Source: Halomonas alkalisoli
GTDB taxonomy: Bacteria; Pseudomonadota; Gammaproteobacteria; Pseudomonadales; Halomonadaceae
Direction of reading: 5' to 3'
DNA length: 64,000 nucleotides
Assembly (NCBI RefSeq): GCF_021412585.1
Contig: NZ_JAKCMI010000019.1
Span: 1-64,000 of the forward strand
The position numbers were made by a program, and so were the translations under genes. Below, one piece after another: positions 44,767-54,752 of this stretch. How positions within the stretch are numbered: the stretch's first letter is position 1; each line of letters starts with the position of its first letter. Below the pieces are notes generated by a model. That model saw only the letters and a program-made list of their open reading frames with translations. It was not told where the DNA came from and ran no database searches.

Positions 44767-45984
44767 TCAGTCGCGATAACGCTGGAGTACCAGGCAGGCG
44801 TTGGTGCCGCCGAAGCCGAAGCTGTTGGAGAGCACGCGGTCGATGGATACGCCGTCGCGACGGCTGGTGACGATATCGAAGCCGGCGGCCTGGTCGTCGA
44901 GTTCCTCGACGTTGGCCGAGGCGGCGATGAAGTCGTTTTCCATCATCAGCAGCGAATAGATCGTTTCCTGTACGCCGGTGGCCCCCAACGAGTGACCGGT
45001 CAGCGACTTGGTGGAGCTCATGGCCGGCGTGCTGTCGCCGAACACCGCACGGATGGCCTTGAGCTCGGCGACATCACCCACCGGGGTCGAGGTGCCGTGG
45101 GTGTTGATATAGTCGATATCGCCTTCCACCGTGGCGAGTGCCTGGCGCATGCAGCGAGTCGCGCCTTCACCCGACGGGGCCACCATGTCGTGGCCGTCGG
45201 AGGTGGCGCCATAGCCGACCAGCTCGGCGTAGATCTTCGCGCCGCGGGCCTTGGCGTGTTCCAGCTCTTCGAGCACCAGCATGCCACCGCCACCGGCGAT
45301 GACGAAGCCGTCGCGGGCCTTGTCGTAGGGCCGTGAGGCCTTCTCGGGCGTGTCGTTGTAGTGCGTCGACAGGGCGCCCATGGCATCGAACAGGCAGGAG
45401 AGGGTCCAGTGCTCCTCCTCGCCGCCGCCGGCGAAGACGATGTCCTGCTTGCCCAGCTGGATCTGCTCCATGGCGTTGCCGATGCAGTGGGCCGAGGTGG
45501 CGCAGGCCGAGGAGATCGAATAGTTGACCCCCTTGATCTGGAAGGGCGTGGCCAGGCAGGCGGAAACGGTGCTGCCCATGGTGCGGGTGACCCGATAGGG
45601 ACCGACCCGGCGCAGGCCTTTCTCGCGCATGACATCGGCGGCTTCGACCTGGTTGGCGCTGGAAGCGCCGCCGGAGCCGGCAATCAGGCCGGTGCGCTCA
45701 TGGGAGACCTGTTCCGGTGTGAGCCCCGAATCCTCGACGGCCTGGGCCATGCTGACATACGCATAGGCCGCCGCGTCGCCCATGAAGCGGCGCAGCTTGC
45801 GGTCGATGAGGCTATCGAGATCGATATCCACGGCCCCAGCCACCTGGCTGCGAAAGCCGCGTTCGGCATACTCTTCCTTGAAGCGAATGCCCGAGCGCCC
45901 GTTCCTTAGCGCCTCGACGACCGCCTGCCGGTCGTTGCCCAGGCAAGATACGATGCCCAGGCCGGTGACTACCACTCGTCGCAT
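44767..45984 (-). CDS. fabB: beta-ketoacyl-ACP synthase I
   Basis: A 405-residue thiolase-fold condensing enzyme. [19 protein letters not shown] begins the protein; the catalytic Cys is in [14 protein letters not shown], the two His are in [12 protein letters not shown] and [11 protein letters not shown], and the C-terminus has [17 protein letters not shown]. It elongates fatty acids and, with FabA, is needed for unsaturated fatty acids. ATG 45984 has AGGAGG upstream; the frame is open to 46041. It lies 14 bases after fabA, the usual fabAB operon of gammaproteobacteria. Confidence 0.97.
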   Translation of the reverse strand: MRRVVVTGLGIVSCLGNDRQAVVEALRNGRSGIRFKEEYAERGFRSQVAGAVDIDLDSLIDRKLRRFMGDAAAYAYVSMAQAVEDSGLTPEQVSHERTGLIAGSGGASSANQVEAADVMREKGLRRVGPYRVTRTMGSTVSACLATPFQIKGVNYSISSACATSAHCIGNAMEQIQLGKQDIVFAGGGEEEHWTLSCLFDAMGALSTHYNDTPEKASRPYDKARDGFVIAGGGGMLVLEELEHAKARGAKIYAELVGYGATSDGHDMVAPSGEGATRCMRQALATVEGDIDYINTHGTSTPVGDVAELKAIRAVFGDSTPAMSSTKSLTGHSLGATGVQETIYSLLMMENDFIAASANVEELDDQAAGFDIVTSRRDGVSIDRVLSNSFGFGGTNACLVLQRYRD

Positions 45985-45997
45985 GGAAGCCTCCTGA

Positions 45998-46513
45998 TCA
46001 GAAATTCGCGGTAGAGGTGAACAGGCCGACACGCAGGTCATTCGCCTGATAGATTTCGCGGCCGTCGACAGTCACTGTACCATCGGCCATGCCCAGAATC
46101 AGGCGCCGGGTGATGATGCGCTTGATGTTGATCTGGTAGGTGACCTTCTTGGCATCGGGCAGAATCTGGCCGGTGAACTTCACCTCACCACAGCCGAGTG
46201 CCCGCCCCCTGCCGGGGTGGCCGAGCCAGCCCAGATAGAAGCCCACCAGCTGCCACATGGCGTCCAGGCCCAGGCAGCCGGGCATGACCGGGTCGCCGGG
46301 GAAGTGGCAATCGAAGAACCAGAGGTCGGGATGAATATCCAGCTCGGCGGTCAGTTCGCCCTTGTTGAACTGGCCTCCCGCTTCGTGGATATGCGTGATG
46401 CGATCGAGCATCAGCATATTGGGAGCCGGCAATTGGGCATTGCCGGGGCCGAAAAGCTCACCGCGGCTGCACGCCAGCAGTTCTTCGCGTACGAAAGAGT
46501 GTTGCTTGGTCAC
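45998..46513 (-). CDS. fabA: 3-hydroxydecanoyl-ACP dehydratase/isomerase
   Basis: 171 residues, the family's normal length. The hot-dog active site is seen in [20 protein letters not shown] (catalytic His) and [14 protein letters not shown] (catalytic Asp). It dehydrates 3-hydroxydecanoyl-ACP and isomerises trans-2 to cis-3-decenoyl-ACP, the branch point to unsaturated fatty acids. First gene of the fabA-fabB operon; the promoter must lie in 46514-46762, shared with the divergent c-di-GMP gene. No operator was recognised. Confidence 0.97.
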   Translation of the reverse strand: MTKQHSFVREELLACSRGELFGPGNAQLPAPNMLMLDRITHIHEAGGQFNKGELTAELDIHPDLWFFDCHFPGDPVMPGCLGLDAMWQLVGFYLGWLGHPGRGRALGCGEVKFTGQILPDAKKVTYQINIKRIITRRLILGMADGTVTVDGREIYQANDLRVGLFTSTANF

Positions 46514-46762
46514 TGAGTCGTTCCGAGTCGCAGTTGTTGTGGGCCTCCCCGCGAGTATAGCGGACGCGGCATTGGCTCTTGGGCCGTCCCGCCCTGGGCG
46601 GCCCCGACTAGTCTACTGGCCGAGGCCGGGGATTGCACGTCAGGCATGACGCGAGGTGCAGGAGCGATTAAAGTGATGGCGCTAGCTGTCGATACTCTAT
46701 TCGATAGGTCGATGCGCAGCACGGGCGCGTTTTTCCCTCCATCCGTCTGACCGGGATACGAC

Positions 46763-48625
46763 ATGTGGTCACCCTACGCGATCAATCGCCCGTTGACCTG
46801 GGCCGCAATGGCTGCGCTGCCGGCATGCATCTGGCTGCCTGGTGCGGGCCTGCGCCTGGTGGCGGTGACCGTCGTGGCGGCCGGCCTGACCCATGCCTGG
46901 CGACAGCTGCGACGTGAGCGGCAGAATGCCGACCTGATGCAGCAGGCGCTGATGCTCTCCGAAGAGGGGGTGCAGATCACCGATGCCGAGAACCGGATCC
47001 TGGCGGTCAACCCCGCCTTCACCCGGATAACCGGTTTCACCGAGGAGGAGGTGCGTGGCGTCAATGCCGCCAACCTGGTGGCGTCCCGGCACGATTCCAG
47101 CTTCTTCAAGCGCTTCTGGCAAACCCTGGAAAGCAAGGGTCGCTGGGAGGGCGAAATATGGAACCGTCGCAAGCAGGGCGAGGAGTACCCCGAGTGGCTG
47201 CGGGTCAAGGCGGTGGTGGACCGGAAAGGACGGATCAGCCACTACGTCGGCACCTTCACCGATATCTCCGTGCACAAGGCCCGCGAGCAGGACCTGCGGC
47301 GCATCGGCTTCGAGGATCCGCTGACCGGATTGCCCAACCGTCGACGGCTCCATGACCTGATGACATCGCGCCTGCGCCACCTGCGGGCGGGAGAAAGCCT
47401 GGACATGGCGATGATCGATATCGACGGCTTCAAGTCGGTCAACGACAGCCTGGGCGTCGACCAGGGCGACCGCCTGCTGGCACGCTTCGGGCAGCGATTG
47501 GCGGGGCATGTGGCGGGTGGCGTGGTGGGGCGCCTGGGCGGCGACGAATTCCTGGTGATCCGCACCACCACCTTCGACGACCATGACAAGTGGATTGCCG
47601 GCCTGCGTGAACACCTGGGCGAGCCCTTCGAGATCGATCACCGTTCCCTGCGCCTGGGGCTGTCGATCGGCAGCTGCCGGGCCCCCGAAGACGGCAGCGA
47701 CTCCGGCGTGCTCTTCCAGCGGCTCGAGTCGGCGCTCTACTCGGCCAAGCGTCACGGCCGCAACGTCAGCCAGCGCTTCCGGCCGGCACTGGACGTCCAG
47801 GACACGCCGCAGATGGCGCTGGTCTATAGCCTGCGTGACGCACTGGCCAACGGCGGCCAGCTGGAGCTCTATTACCAGAGCCAGCATCGCACCAGCGATG
47901 GCCTCGTGGTGGGACTGGAGGCCCTGCTGCGCTGGCGGCACCCCGAGCACGGCCTCGTTTCGCCGGGCGACTTCATTCCCCTGGCCGAGCGGCACGGCCT
48001 GATGGGCATGCTTGGCAACTGGGTCATCGACGAGGCCCTGGGGCAGATGGCGCGCTGGCGTGAAATGGGGATGCCCAAGCTGCCGGTATGGATCAATATC
48101 TCGGCCATCCAGATGTTTCAGGGCGAGCTGGAGTCGGCGCTCTCCTCCGGCCTGGCCCGCCACGGCATTGCTGCCGGCCAGCTTGGTCTCGAACTGACCG
48201 AGTCGGTGCTGCTCGACGAACGCGCCGGCGATATCGTGCCGCGCCTCGAGGCTCTGCGAGAGCGTGGCCACCGCATTGCCATTGATGATTTCGGTACCGG
48301 CTATTCGTCCCTGGGCTACCTCAAGCGCCTGCCGCTGGACAAGATCAAGCTGGACCGGGCCTTCATCCGCTCGCTGCCCGACGACCCCGCCGATGCCGCC
48401 ATCGTCAGTGCGGTGCTGGCCATGGCTCGGGGGCTGTCGCTGGATGTCATCGCCGAGGGAGTGGAGACCCAGGGGCAGCTCGACTTCCTGCGCGATGCCG
48501 GCTGTCGTCTGGTTCAGGGGTTCTACTTCGCCCGCCCGATGGCAGTCGGGGCGCTGGAGGAGCACTGGCAGAGCCTGGCTGGGCAGTCGTCGACAGCCTC
48601 GCTGGGCACCACTCCCGTCGCCTGA
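46763..48625 (+). CDS. PAS-GGDEF-EAL protein (c-di-GMP turnover), 620 aa
   Basis: Two short hydrophobic segments at residues 10-45 anchor it in the inner membrane. A PAS domain follows (about 60-170: ALMLSEEGVQITDAENRILA, TGFTEEEVRG, HYVGTFTDISVHK). The GGDEF domain (about 175-335) has DPLTGLPNRRRLHD, MIDIDGFKSVNDSLG and an intact GRLGGDEFLV. The EAL domain (about 355-600) has GLEALLRWRHP, LELTESVLL and AIDDFGTGYSSLGYL with the metal ligands. Both catalytic signatures are intact, so the enzyme may make or degrade c-di-GMP depending on the PAS input. The I-site RxxD is not obvious. Confidence 0.95.
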   Translation: MWSPYAINRPLTWAAMAALPACIWLPGAGLRLVAVTVVAAGLTHAWRQLRRERQNADLMQQALMLSEEGVQITDAENRILAVNPAFTRITGFTEEEVRGVNAANLVASRHDSSFFKRFWQTLESKGRWEGEIWNRRKQGEEYPEWLRVKAVVDRKGRISHYVGTFTDISVHKAREQDLRRIGFEDPLTGLPNRRRLHDLMTSRLRHLRAGESLDMAMIDIDGFKSVNDSLGVDQGDRLLARFGQRLAGHVAGGVVGRLGGDEFLVIRTTTFDDHDKWIAGLREHLGEPFEIDHRSLRLGLSIGSCRAPEDGSDSGVLFQRLESALYSAKRHGRNVSQRFRPALDVQDTPQMALVYSLRDALANGGQLELYYQSQHRTSDGLVVGLEALLRWRHPEHGLVSPGDFIPLAERHGLMGMLGNWVIDEALGQMARWREMGMPKLPVWINISAIQMFQGELESALSSGLARHGIAAGQLGLELTESVLLDERAGDIVPRLEALRERGHRIAIDDFGTGYSSLGYLKRLPLDKIKLDRAFIRSLPDDPADAAIVSAVLAMARGLSLDVIAEGVETQGQLDFLRDAGCRLVQGFYFARPMAVGALEEHWQSLAGQSSTASLGTTPVA

Positions 48626-48638
48626 TCGCTGCCTGCGA

Positions 48639-49907
48639 TCACGGCAGGCCTTTCAGCGGTCCCGGACGGGCGCCGGGCCGGGCCAGCAGCAGGTGGCAGG
48701 TGCCGATCGTCCGCTCGAGAAAGCCTCCCTCGCAGTAGCAGAGATAGTAGCGCCACAGGCGAATGAAGCGCTCCTCGTAGCCCAGCTTTCTCACCGTCTC
48801 CAGGTTCGCCTCGAAGCGATGGCGCCATTCCCGCAGCGTGCGGGCGTAATGGGGGCCGATTTCGTCGAGTGCCAGCACGTTGAGCGAGGTGTGGCGTGTC
48901 ATGCCGTCGAGGATCACCCGGTGGGAGGGCAGGAAGCCACCGGGAAAGACGTGTCGCTTGATGAAGTCCATCTCGCGCTTGGCGGCTTCGAAGCGCTGGT
49001 CGCGAATGGTGATGGCCTGGAGCAGGGCCAGGCCATCGTCGGTCAGCAGCCGATCCAGCGTCTTGAGGTAGGTCGGCAGGTACTGATGCCCCACGGCCTC
49101 GATCATCTCCACCGAAATCAGCCGGTCGAAGCGCCCCTCCAGCTCCCGGTAGTCCAACTGCAGCAGCGTGATCCTCTCCTCCAGCCCCTCTTCCCGGATG
49201 CGTTGTGCCGTATAGGCGTACTGCTCGGCGGAAATGGTCGTGGTGGTGACGCGGCAGCCGCGCGTCTTCGCCGCATGGATGGCCAGCCCGCCCCAGCCGG
49301 TACCGATCTCCAGCAGGTGATGCTCCGGTCGCACGTCGAGCTTTGCCAGCATCAGGTCGAGCTTGTGGGTCGAGGCCTCCTCGAGAGTCGCATCGGCATG
49401 GGGGAAGACGGCACTGGAATACATCCGGTGTTCGCGATCCAGGAAGGTGGCGAACAGCTCGTTGCCGATATCGTAGTGGGCGGCGATGTGACGCTTGGCG
49501 CCGCGGCGGGTATTGCGCCGCAGGGTGTTAAGGGCTCCCAGTAGCCAGCGGCCGACCCGGGCGGTGCCGTTTTCCAGGTCGCCATTGACCCGCTCCAGAT
49601 TGGCGGCGAACAGGCGGATCAGCGCCACCAGGTCGTCCGCATCCCAGTCGCCGTCGATAAAGGCTTCGGCCGCTCCCACGCTGCCTCCCAGGGCCAGGCG
49701 CCGCCACGCCCGTGGATGGCGCACCACCAGCGTCACCCGCAATGGGCCGTCCTGGCCGAGATGGTGGCACTGGTTGCCTTCGATCAGGGTGATCCGGCCG
49801 CCCTCCAGGCGGTCGAGCTGGGCCATCACCCGGGGCCGGAGCCAGCGTGTCAGGCGCCCGCCGTCGGCCGGCACCGGGCAGCAGGAAGCGGAACGTAAGG
49901 ACGTCAC
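48639..49907 (-). CDS. cfa: cyclopropane-fatty-acyl-phospholipid synthase
   Basis: A 422-residue SAM-dependent methyltransferase of the CFA synthase family: HYDIGNELFATFLDREHRMY, SSAVF, LLEIGTGWGGLAIHAAKTRG (SAM-binding loop), ISVEMIEAVGHQYL and the C-terminal QRFEAAKREMDFIKRHVFPG. It adds methylene bridges to unsaturated acyl chains of membrane lipids. The start GTG 49907 overlaps the stop of the DUF1365 gene (GTGA) with GAGGAG upstream. Last gene of the seven-gene MerR-photolyase operon; DUF1365-cfa-amine oxidase neighbours are a known conserved set. Confidence 0.94.
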   Translation of the reverse strand: MTSLRSASCCPVPADGGRLTRWLRPRVMAQLDRLEGGRITLIEGNQCHHLGQDGPLRVTLVVRHPRAWRRLALGGSVGAAEAFIDGDWDADDLVALIRLFAANLERVNGDLENGTARVGRWLLGALNTLRRNTRRGAKRHIAAHYDIGNELFATFLDREHRMYSSAVFPHADATLEEASTHKLDLMLAKLDVRPEHHLLEIGTGWGGLAIHAAKTRGCRVTTTTISAEQYAYTAQRIREEGLEERITLLQLDYRELEGRFDRLISVEMIEAVGHQYLPTYLKTLDRLLTDDGLALLQAITIRDQRFEAAKREMDFIKRHVFPGGFLPSHRVILDGMTRHTSLNVLALDEIGPHYARTLREWRHRFEANLETVRKLGYEERFIRLWRYYLCYCEGGFLERTIGTCHLLLARPGARPGPLKGLP

Positions 49908-50677
49908 GGTGAAGTCTCCTCGCGGGTGGAACGGGCGGGATGGCCATGGATCGGCACGCCCTTGCGCCACAGGCGTAGCGCCTCCAGGTAAATGGCGGCT
50001 CGGCTCTTGAGGTTCATCCAGGGCTGGCGCGCCAGGGTCTCCAGCAGTACCCGGCGGGTGGCCGGCCTGGCGGCGAGGAGCAGGGTGGCATCGAAGTGTC
50101 GCTCTTGCTCCCGCCAGTTTTCCATATGCATCAACAGCCGCTCCCCCGGCGTGTTGAAACGCCAGCGGTAGGTCATGTCCATGGGGTGGAAGGGCGACAC
50201 ATGCAGCGTCTTGTCGAAGCCGGCGGTGTGATGGTGACGGCCAGGCTCCACGCGACAGGCGTAGCGGGTGCGCTCGCCCCAGGGCGTATTGGTGACCTCG
50301 GCGAGCAGGGCGCGCAAGCTTCCGTCGCTGTCGTAGAGGTAATAGAGCGACAGGGGGTTGAAGCCCGAGCCCAGGGTACGCAGCTGCGTCAGCAGGCAGA
50401 TGCGGCCCCCTGGGGCGACACCGAGCTGGCGCTCGACCTCCTCTCGCACCGCCTGCTTGAGTGGCCGGTCATGGGGTGCCAGGTAGTCGCTGCGACGAAA
50501 GCGCGCCAGGGCCGGCCGCCGGGCGCTGAAGCCGGGGACGCCATCGAACAGCGTGGGCAGTTCATCCAGGTCGAGCCAGGCCATCCATAGCCGATAGACG
50601 AAGGCATGCTCTCGCGGCAGGAAGCGGCGGTGTCGCAGGGTGCCATGATAGACCCGCGACCGGGGGGCGGCGGTCAT
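49904..50677 (-). CDS. DUF1365 family protein, 257 aa
   Basis: Recognised by SRVYHGTLRHRRFLPREHAF, FVYRLWMAWLDLDEL, LGSGFNPLSLYYLYDSDGSL, EVTNTPWGERTRYAC and FHPMDMTYRWRFNTPGERLL, the standard conserved blocks of DUF1365. The function is unproved; its constant company with cfa and FAD amine oxidase genes suggests a step in fatty-acyl modification. Start ATG 50677 overlaps the upstream stop (ATGA), and its own stop overlaps the cfa start, so the three proteins are likely made in fixed proportion. Confidence 0.92.
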   Translation of the reverse strand: MTAAPRSRVYHGTLRHRRFLPREHAFVYRLWMAWLDLDELPTLFDGVPGFSARRPALARFRRSDYLAPHDRPLKQAVREEVERQLGVAPGGRICLLTQLRTLGSGFNPLSLYYLYDSDGSLRALLAEVTNTPWGERTRYACRVEPGRHHHTAGFDKTLHVSPFHPMDMTYRWRFNTPGERLLMHMENWREQERHFDATLLLAARPATRRVLLETLARQPWMNLKSRAAIYLEALRLWRKGVPIHGHPARSTREETSP

Positions 50678-52020
50678 GACGACGCCTCCAGGGCAAGCGG
50701 GGGCGTAGCGGCCGGGGGCCGCTGTTCGTCGCAGCCGAGGGCGCGCGCCACACGCAGGGCGCTCCACACGCCATCCTCGTGAAAGCCGTTGCGCCAGTAA
50801 GCGCCGCAGAAATGGGTGCGTCGGTGCACGCTGGAGATCTCGGCGTGGCGGGCTTGTGCCGCCTGCCCGGCCAGCGAGAACTGGGGGTGCGCGTAGCGGA
50901 ATCGGCCGAGTACCTTCGTCGGGTCGATGGCAGCACTGTCGTTGAGCGTGACGCAGAAGGTGTGCGCGGTATCGAGCCGCTGCAGGATGTTCATGTTGTA
51001 GGTCACGGCGGCCCGGGCGTCTTCGCTCCGCCCATCGAGGCGGTAGTTCCAGCTTGCCCAGGTGCGGCGGCGGCGGGGCAGCAGCCGGGTGTCGGTGTGC
51101 AGTACCACGTCGTTGTCTCGATACGGCAACGCGGCGAGTATGTCGCGCTCGTCGGGGGTGGCGTCCACCAGCAGCCCCTGGGCCTGGTCCGCATGACAGG
51201 CCAGTACCACCTGATCGAACCGTTCCCGGCCCGCCCGGGAATCGATGAACACGCCTTCCGGGCCACGGTGGATGCCGAGAACCGGGGTGGCCAGCCGGAT
51301 GCGCTCGGCATAGGGCGCGGTCAGTGCCGGAATGTAGGCGCGAGAGCCGCCCACCAGGGTGTACCACTGGGGGCGGTCGTTGACCGAAAGCAGGCCGTGG
51401 TGATGAAAGAAGCGCAGGAAGAAGAGGGCCGGGAAGGTGCGCATGTCGCGAACACTCGCCGACCAGATGGCCGCGCCCATGGGCAGCAGGTAGCGGCGCT
51501 GGAAATCGCGGCCGTAGCCGGCCTGGTCCAGGTAGTCACCGAGGCTCATGTCGCCGCCAAGGCTGCCACTCTCCAGCTCGTGAAGAGCACGCCGGTTGAA
51601 GCGCAGGATATCGGCCAGTAGGCGATAGAAACGGGGGCTCAGCAGGTTGCTGCGCTGGGCGAACAGGGAGCCCAGGGTGTGTCCGTTGTACTCGAAATCC
51701 AGCAGCGTCTCATGCACCGAGAAACTCATCTCGGTGGGCTGGCTGGCAACGCCGAGTTCGGCGAGCAGGCGCTGAAAATGAGGGTAGGTGCGGTCGTTGA
51801 AGACAATGAACCCGGTATCGATGGCGTGGTGCTGGCCTTCCAGCTCCACATCCACGGTCGCCGTATGCCCGCCCAGCCGGTCGGCGGCCTCGAACAGCGT
51901 CACCGTGTGACGCTGGCTGAGGTACCAGGCGGCGGCCATGCCACTGATGCCGCTGCCCACCACGGCGACGTGCTGAGCGGCTTGCGAACCTGGGTTGCCG
52001 GGGGAGAAGGAGGCGGTCAT
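50674..52020 (-). CDS. FAD-dependent amine oxidase/desaturase-like protein, 448 aa
   Basis: The FAD-binding motif is at the N-terminus (VAVVGSGISGMAAAWYLSQR, FEAADRLGGHTATV). The middle has IDTGFIVFNDRTYPHFQRLL and the C-terminus FCGAYWRNGFHEDGVWSALR, typical of the NAD/FAD family found next to DUF1365 and cfa. In related light-induced clusters this protein acts on unsaturated fatty acyl chains. Overlaps both its neighbours by 4 bases (ATGA). Membrane-associated or cytoplasmic; no signal peptide. Confidence 0.92.
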   Translation of the reverse strand: MTASFSPGNPGSQAAQHVAVVGSGISGMAAAWYLSQRHTVTLFEAADRLGGHTATVDVELEGQHHAIDTGFIVFNDRTYPHFQRLLAELGVASQPTEMSFSVHETLLDFEYNGHTLGSLFAQRSNLLSPRFYRLLADILRFNRRALHELESGSLGGDMSLGDYLDQAGYGRDFQRRYLLPMGAAIWSASVRDMRTFPALFFLRFFHHHGLLSVNDRPQWYTLVGGSRAYIPALTAPYAERIRLATPVLGIHRGPEGVFIDSRAGRERFDQVVLACHADQAQGLLVDATPDERDILAALPYRDNDVVLHTDTRLLPRRRRTWASWNYRLDGRSEDARAAVTYNMNILQRLDTAHTFCVTLNDSAAIDPTKVLGRFRYAHPQFSLAGQAAQARHAEISSVHRRTHFCGAYWRNGFHEDGVWSALRVARALGCDEQRPPAATPPLALEASS

Positions 52021-52808
52021 GGGCGGGGCTCACTGTACGTCGGGCGCACCAGGCGAAGGCCCAGGCGATGACGCAGGGTCGGGGGCAGGATGCCCATCAG
52101 TCGCACTCCCAGGGTGAAGCGGCGGGGAAAATGGATGTCCAGGCGGCGGCGCTCGAGGCCGTCGAGAATCGCGTCGGCAGCCGCGGAGGCAGAGATTCGC
52201 ATGGGCATGGGGAAGTCGTTGCGCGCCGACAGGGGCGTCTCGACGAAACCGGGGTGGATCAGGCTGATATCGATGCCCTCCTCGTACAGGTCCAGGCGCA
52301 GCGACTCCAGGAAATGGCTCAGGGCGGCCTTGGATGCGCCGTAGGCGGCCGCCCGGGGCAACGGCACGTAGGCCGAGGCGCTGGAGGTCGCGGCGATCAG
52401 CGGGCGACTGCCTTCGGCGCGAGCCTTGCGCAGCAGCGGCAGTGCGGCATCCAGGCAATGAAGGACGCCGAAGAAATTGGGCGCGAAGACCCGCTGCACC
52501 AGGTCGAGATCGAACCGCCGTGCGTCCACGTACTCGCAGGTGCCGGCGTTGAATATCGCCAGGTCCAGTCGGCCGAACAGGTCGTCGAGATGGACCCCCG
52601 CGGCGCGTACCGCCTCACGGTCGCTCACGTCCACCGGCAGCAGCAGGGCATTGCTCCGGTCTCCGGCGAGTTCGGCCAAGGCGTCGAGGCTACGGGCGCT
52701 CAGTGCCACGTGATGCCCTTCATCCAGCAGGCGCGTAGCCAGGGCGCGGCCGATACCCGAGGTCGCTCCGGTCAGCCAGACAACCCGCCTTCCACTCAAT
52801 GCCACCAT
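52017..52808 (-). CDS. short-chain dehydrogenase/reductase, 263 aa
   Basis: Classical SDR: VVWLTGATSGIGRALATRLL (TGxxxGIG nucleotide loop), LAIFNAGTCEYV (NAG), the catalytic Ser in ATSSASAYVPLP and YGASKAALSHFLESLRLDL (YxxxK), then SLIHPGFVETPLSARNDFP. Substrate unknown. ATG 52808 has GGGAGG upstream; the frame runs open to 52946 but those codons are GC-rich filler. Fourth gene of the operon, overlapping the amine oxidase start. Confidence 0.93.
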   Translation of the reverse strand: MVALSGRRVVWLTGATSGIGRALATRLLDEGHHVALSARSLDALAELAGDRSNALLLPVDVSDREAVRAAGVHLDDLFGRLDLAIFNAGTCEYVDARRFDLDLVQRVFAPNFFGVLHCLDAALPLLRKARAEGSRPLIAATSSASAYVPLPRAAAYGASKAALSHFLESLRLDLYEEGIDISLIHPGFVETPLSARNDFPMPMRISASAAADAILDGLERRRLDIHFPRRFTLGVRLMGILPPTLRHRLGLRLVRPTYSEPRP

Positions 52809-52843
52809 GCCGCCTCCCTGAGCGCACCGCAGGGCGGTGCCGG

Positions 52844-53284
52844 TTACTCGCCCAGGCGGCGCTTGAGCAAGCGAACCGTCGGGCCCAGAATCGGCAGGTG
52901 CTCGTAGAGCATGGCGCCGGCATCGAAGAAATCCCGATGTCGACACACCCGCCGTGGGTCTTCAGCCGGGAATGACAGCCTCGAGCACCCATCCACCGAG
53001 ACGGGGCGCCCGCGAGCCAGTCGCGGATGGATCAGCCGCATCGTCCAGGTCACACAGGCCTCGTTGCCCTGGTGCAGGCGGTCGTGGAAATCGAAGCTGC
53101 ACTCGGTCACATTTTCGTACAACCCATGGAAGTACCTTTCCAGCGCATCCCGCCCCTGGATATGGTGCAGAGGGTCGGTGAAGACCACGTCCTCAGTATA
53201 TACCTCGTACAGTTTATTTGTATAGGTTGTGTCTAGCTTATTGAAGAAGGCGCAGAAGGCCTCCAGGGCAGGTTCCTGGCTCAT
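52844..53284 (-). CDS. NTF2-like (SnoaL-type) protein, 146 aa
   Basis: A single cone-shaped NTF2-like domain: CAFFNKLDTTYTNKLYEVY, TEDVVFTDPLHHIQGRDALE and RYFHGLYENVTECSFDFHD, with a C-terminal basic end (GPTVRLLKRRLGE). Members bind or isomerise small hydrophobic ligands; the exact role in these photolyase/cfa operons is unknown. It lies 25 bases after phrB and 35 bases before the SDR gene. Confidence 0.85.
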   Translation of the reverse strand: MSQEPALEAFCAFFNKLDTTYTNKLYEVYTEDVVFTDPLHHIQGRDALERYFHGLYENVTECSFDFHDRLHQGNEACVTWTMRLIHPRLARGRPVSVDGCSRLSFPAEDPRRVCRHRDFFDAGAMLYEHLPILGPTVRLLKRRLGE

Positions 53285-53309
53285 GGGGTGGCTCTCCCGT
53301 GGGTAAGGA

Positions 53310-54725
53310 TCAGTCGGGCGTCAGTGCCTTGAAGGCGTCCAGGGCGCGCAGCCTGGCGACCTTGTGATCGACGATCGGCGGTGGGTAGCGGGTCTGGTGA
53401 CGCTGCTCCGCGGACGGAGCCAGCCTGCCCTTGGGGGGAAGCGCGGCCAGCTCCGGCACGAATGTGGCGATGAAGGCACCCTCGGGGTCGAAGCGGCTCG
53501 ACTGGGTGGTGGGGTTGAAGATGCGGAAATAGGGGGCGGCGTCGGTGCCGGTGGAAGCCGCCCACTGCCAGCCGCCGTTGTTGGCGCAGAATTCGCCATC
53601 GACCAGATGCCGCAGGAAGAAGGCCTCGCCCTGTCGCCAGTCGATCAAGAGGTGCTTGCTGAGGAACATGGCGGTGATCATGCGCAGGCGATTGTGCATC
53701 CAGCCGGTCTGCACCAGCTGGCGCATGGCGGCATCGACGATGGGGTAGCCGGTCCGACCCTCGCACCAGGCACGAAAGCCGGCCTCGTCCCTGCGCCACG
53801 CCAGGGCTTCGGTATGCTGCTGAAAGGCGTGATGCCGGCACACCCTCGGGAAGCCTGCCGCCACGTGCTGGTAGAACTCGCGCCAGACCAGTTCGTTCAC
53901 CCAGGCCACGAGGCCGACATCGCCTTCGGCCAACCGGCCATGGTTCTCGCCGAACACGGCCTGCAGGCACTGGCGATGGGAAATCATCCCCAGCGCCAGA
54001 TAGGGCGAGAGCTCGCTGGTACCGTGGACGGCTGGCACATCCCGCTGCCGCGCATAGTGGCGTCCGCGAAAGCGCAGGAAGCGCTCGAGCCGGTCGGCTG
54101 CCGGCTCCACGCCGGCAGGCCAGTCATCGGTCGACACGGGCTGCTCACCGAAATGGGGAGAGGGCGGCAGTGGGTCGCTGGCAATGGCCGGCGGTGACTG
54201 GGGAGGAGGGGTATCGCGAAGGGTCAGGCGCTCGGCGCTGAGCTGTCGATGCCAAGCCTTGGCGAAGGGGGTGAAAACGCGGAAATAGTCCCCTTTTCCC
54301 GTCAGCAGTTCGCCGGGGGCGAAGGTCGTGGCATCGTGATGCCCCGTGGCGGAGAGCCCGGCCCGGGCGAAGGTGGTCGCCACGGCCTGGTCGCGCCGCT
54401 GTTCGTCCAGCGGGTACTCGCGATTGAAATGCAGCCCCTGCGCCCCTGTCTCCCGGGCGATGCCGAGCAGTGTCGCCGGGGCCTGGTCGTAGGTTTCGAT
54501 ATCCCGGTGCAGCAGCGGGATGTTCAGGCCGGCCAGGTCGTCACGCAGCGCCGCCACGCCACGGCCCCAGAAGTCGAGCTTGTTGGGGCCGTGGCCGTAG
54601 CCTTGCCACTGGGGCAGGGAGCGCAGGAAGACCGCCACAACCGGGCCCTGGCGTGCCGCGGCAGCCAGCGCCGTATTGTCATGGACTCGCAGGTCGCTGC
54701 GAAACCACATCAGCACGCAGGACAT
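53310..54725 (-). CDS. phrB: deoxyribodipyrimidine photolyase
   Basis: A 471-residue class I CPD photolyase. The N-terminal antenna domain starts VLMWFRSDLRVHDNTALAAA; the FAD domain has WVNELVWREFYQHVAAGFPR, GRTGYPIVDAAMRQLVQTGW, MHNRLRMITAMFLSKHLLI and CANNGGWQWAASTGTDAAPY followed by FNPTTQSSRFDPEG. It uses blue/near-UV light to split cyclobutane pyrimidine dimers. It follows the MerR-type regulator gene by 28 bases, as in LitR-controlled light-inducible operons. Confidence 0.97.
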   Translation of the reverse strand: MSCVLMWFRSDLRVHDNTALAAAARQGPVVAVFLRSLPQWQGYGHGPNKLDFWGRGVAALRDDLAGLNIPLLHRDIETYDQAPATLLGIARETGAQGLHFNREYPLDEQRRDQAVATTFARAGLSATGHHDATTFAPGELLTGKGDYFRVFTPFAKAWHRQLSAERLTLRDTPPPQSPPAIASDPLPPSPHFGEQPVSTDDWPAGVEPAADRLERFLRFRGRHYARQRDVPAVHGTSELSPYLALGMISHRQCLQAVFGENHGRLAEGDVGLVAWVNELVWREFYQHVAAGFPRVCRHHAFQQHTEALAWRRDEAGFRAWCEGRTGYPIVDAAMRQLVQTGWMHNRLRMITAMFLSKHLLIDWRQGEAFFLRHLVDGEFCANNGGWQWAASTGTDAAPYFRIFNPTTQSSRFDPEGAFIATFVPELAALPPKGRLAPSAEQRHQTRYPPPIVDHKVARLRALDAFKALTPD

Positions 54726-54752
54726 GGTGGCTCCTTGGTGGGAAAGCGAAGG

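Noticed and set aside
46769..48565. 598-residue minus-strand gene
   Set aside because: Antisense shadow of the GGDEF-EAL gene.
49904..51367. 487-residue long protein
   Set aside because: Only its last 257 residues are the DUF1365 gene; the rest is the off-frame reading of the amine oxidase gene in GC-rich DNA.
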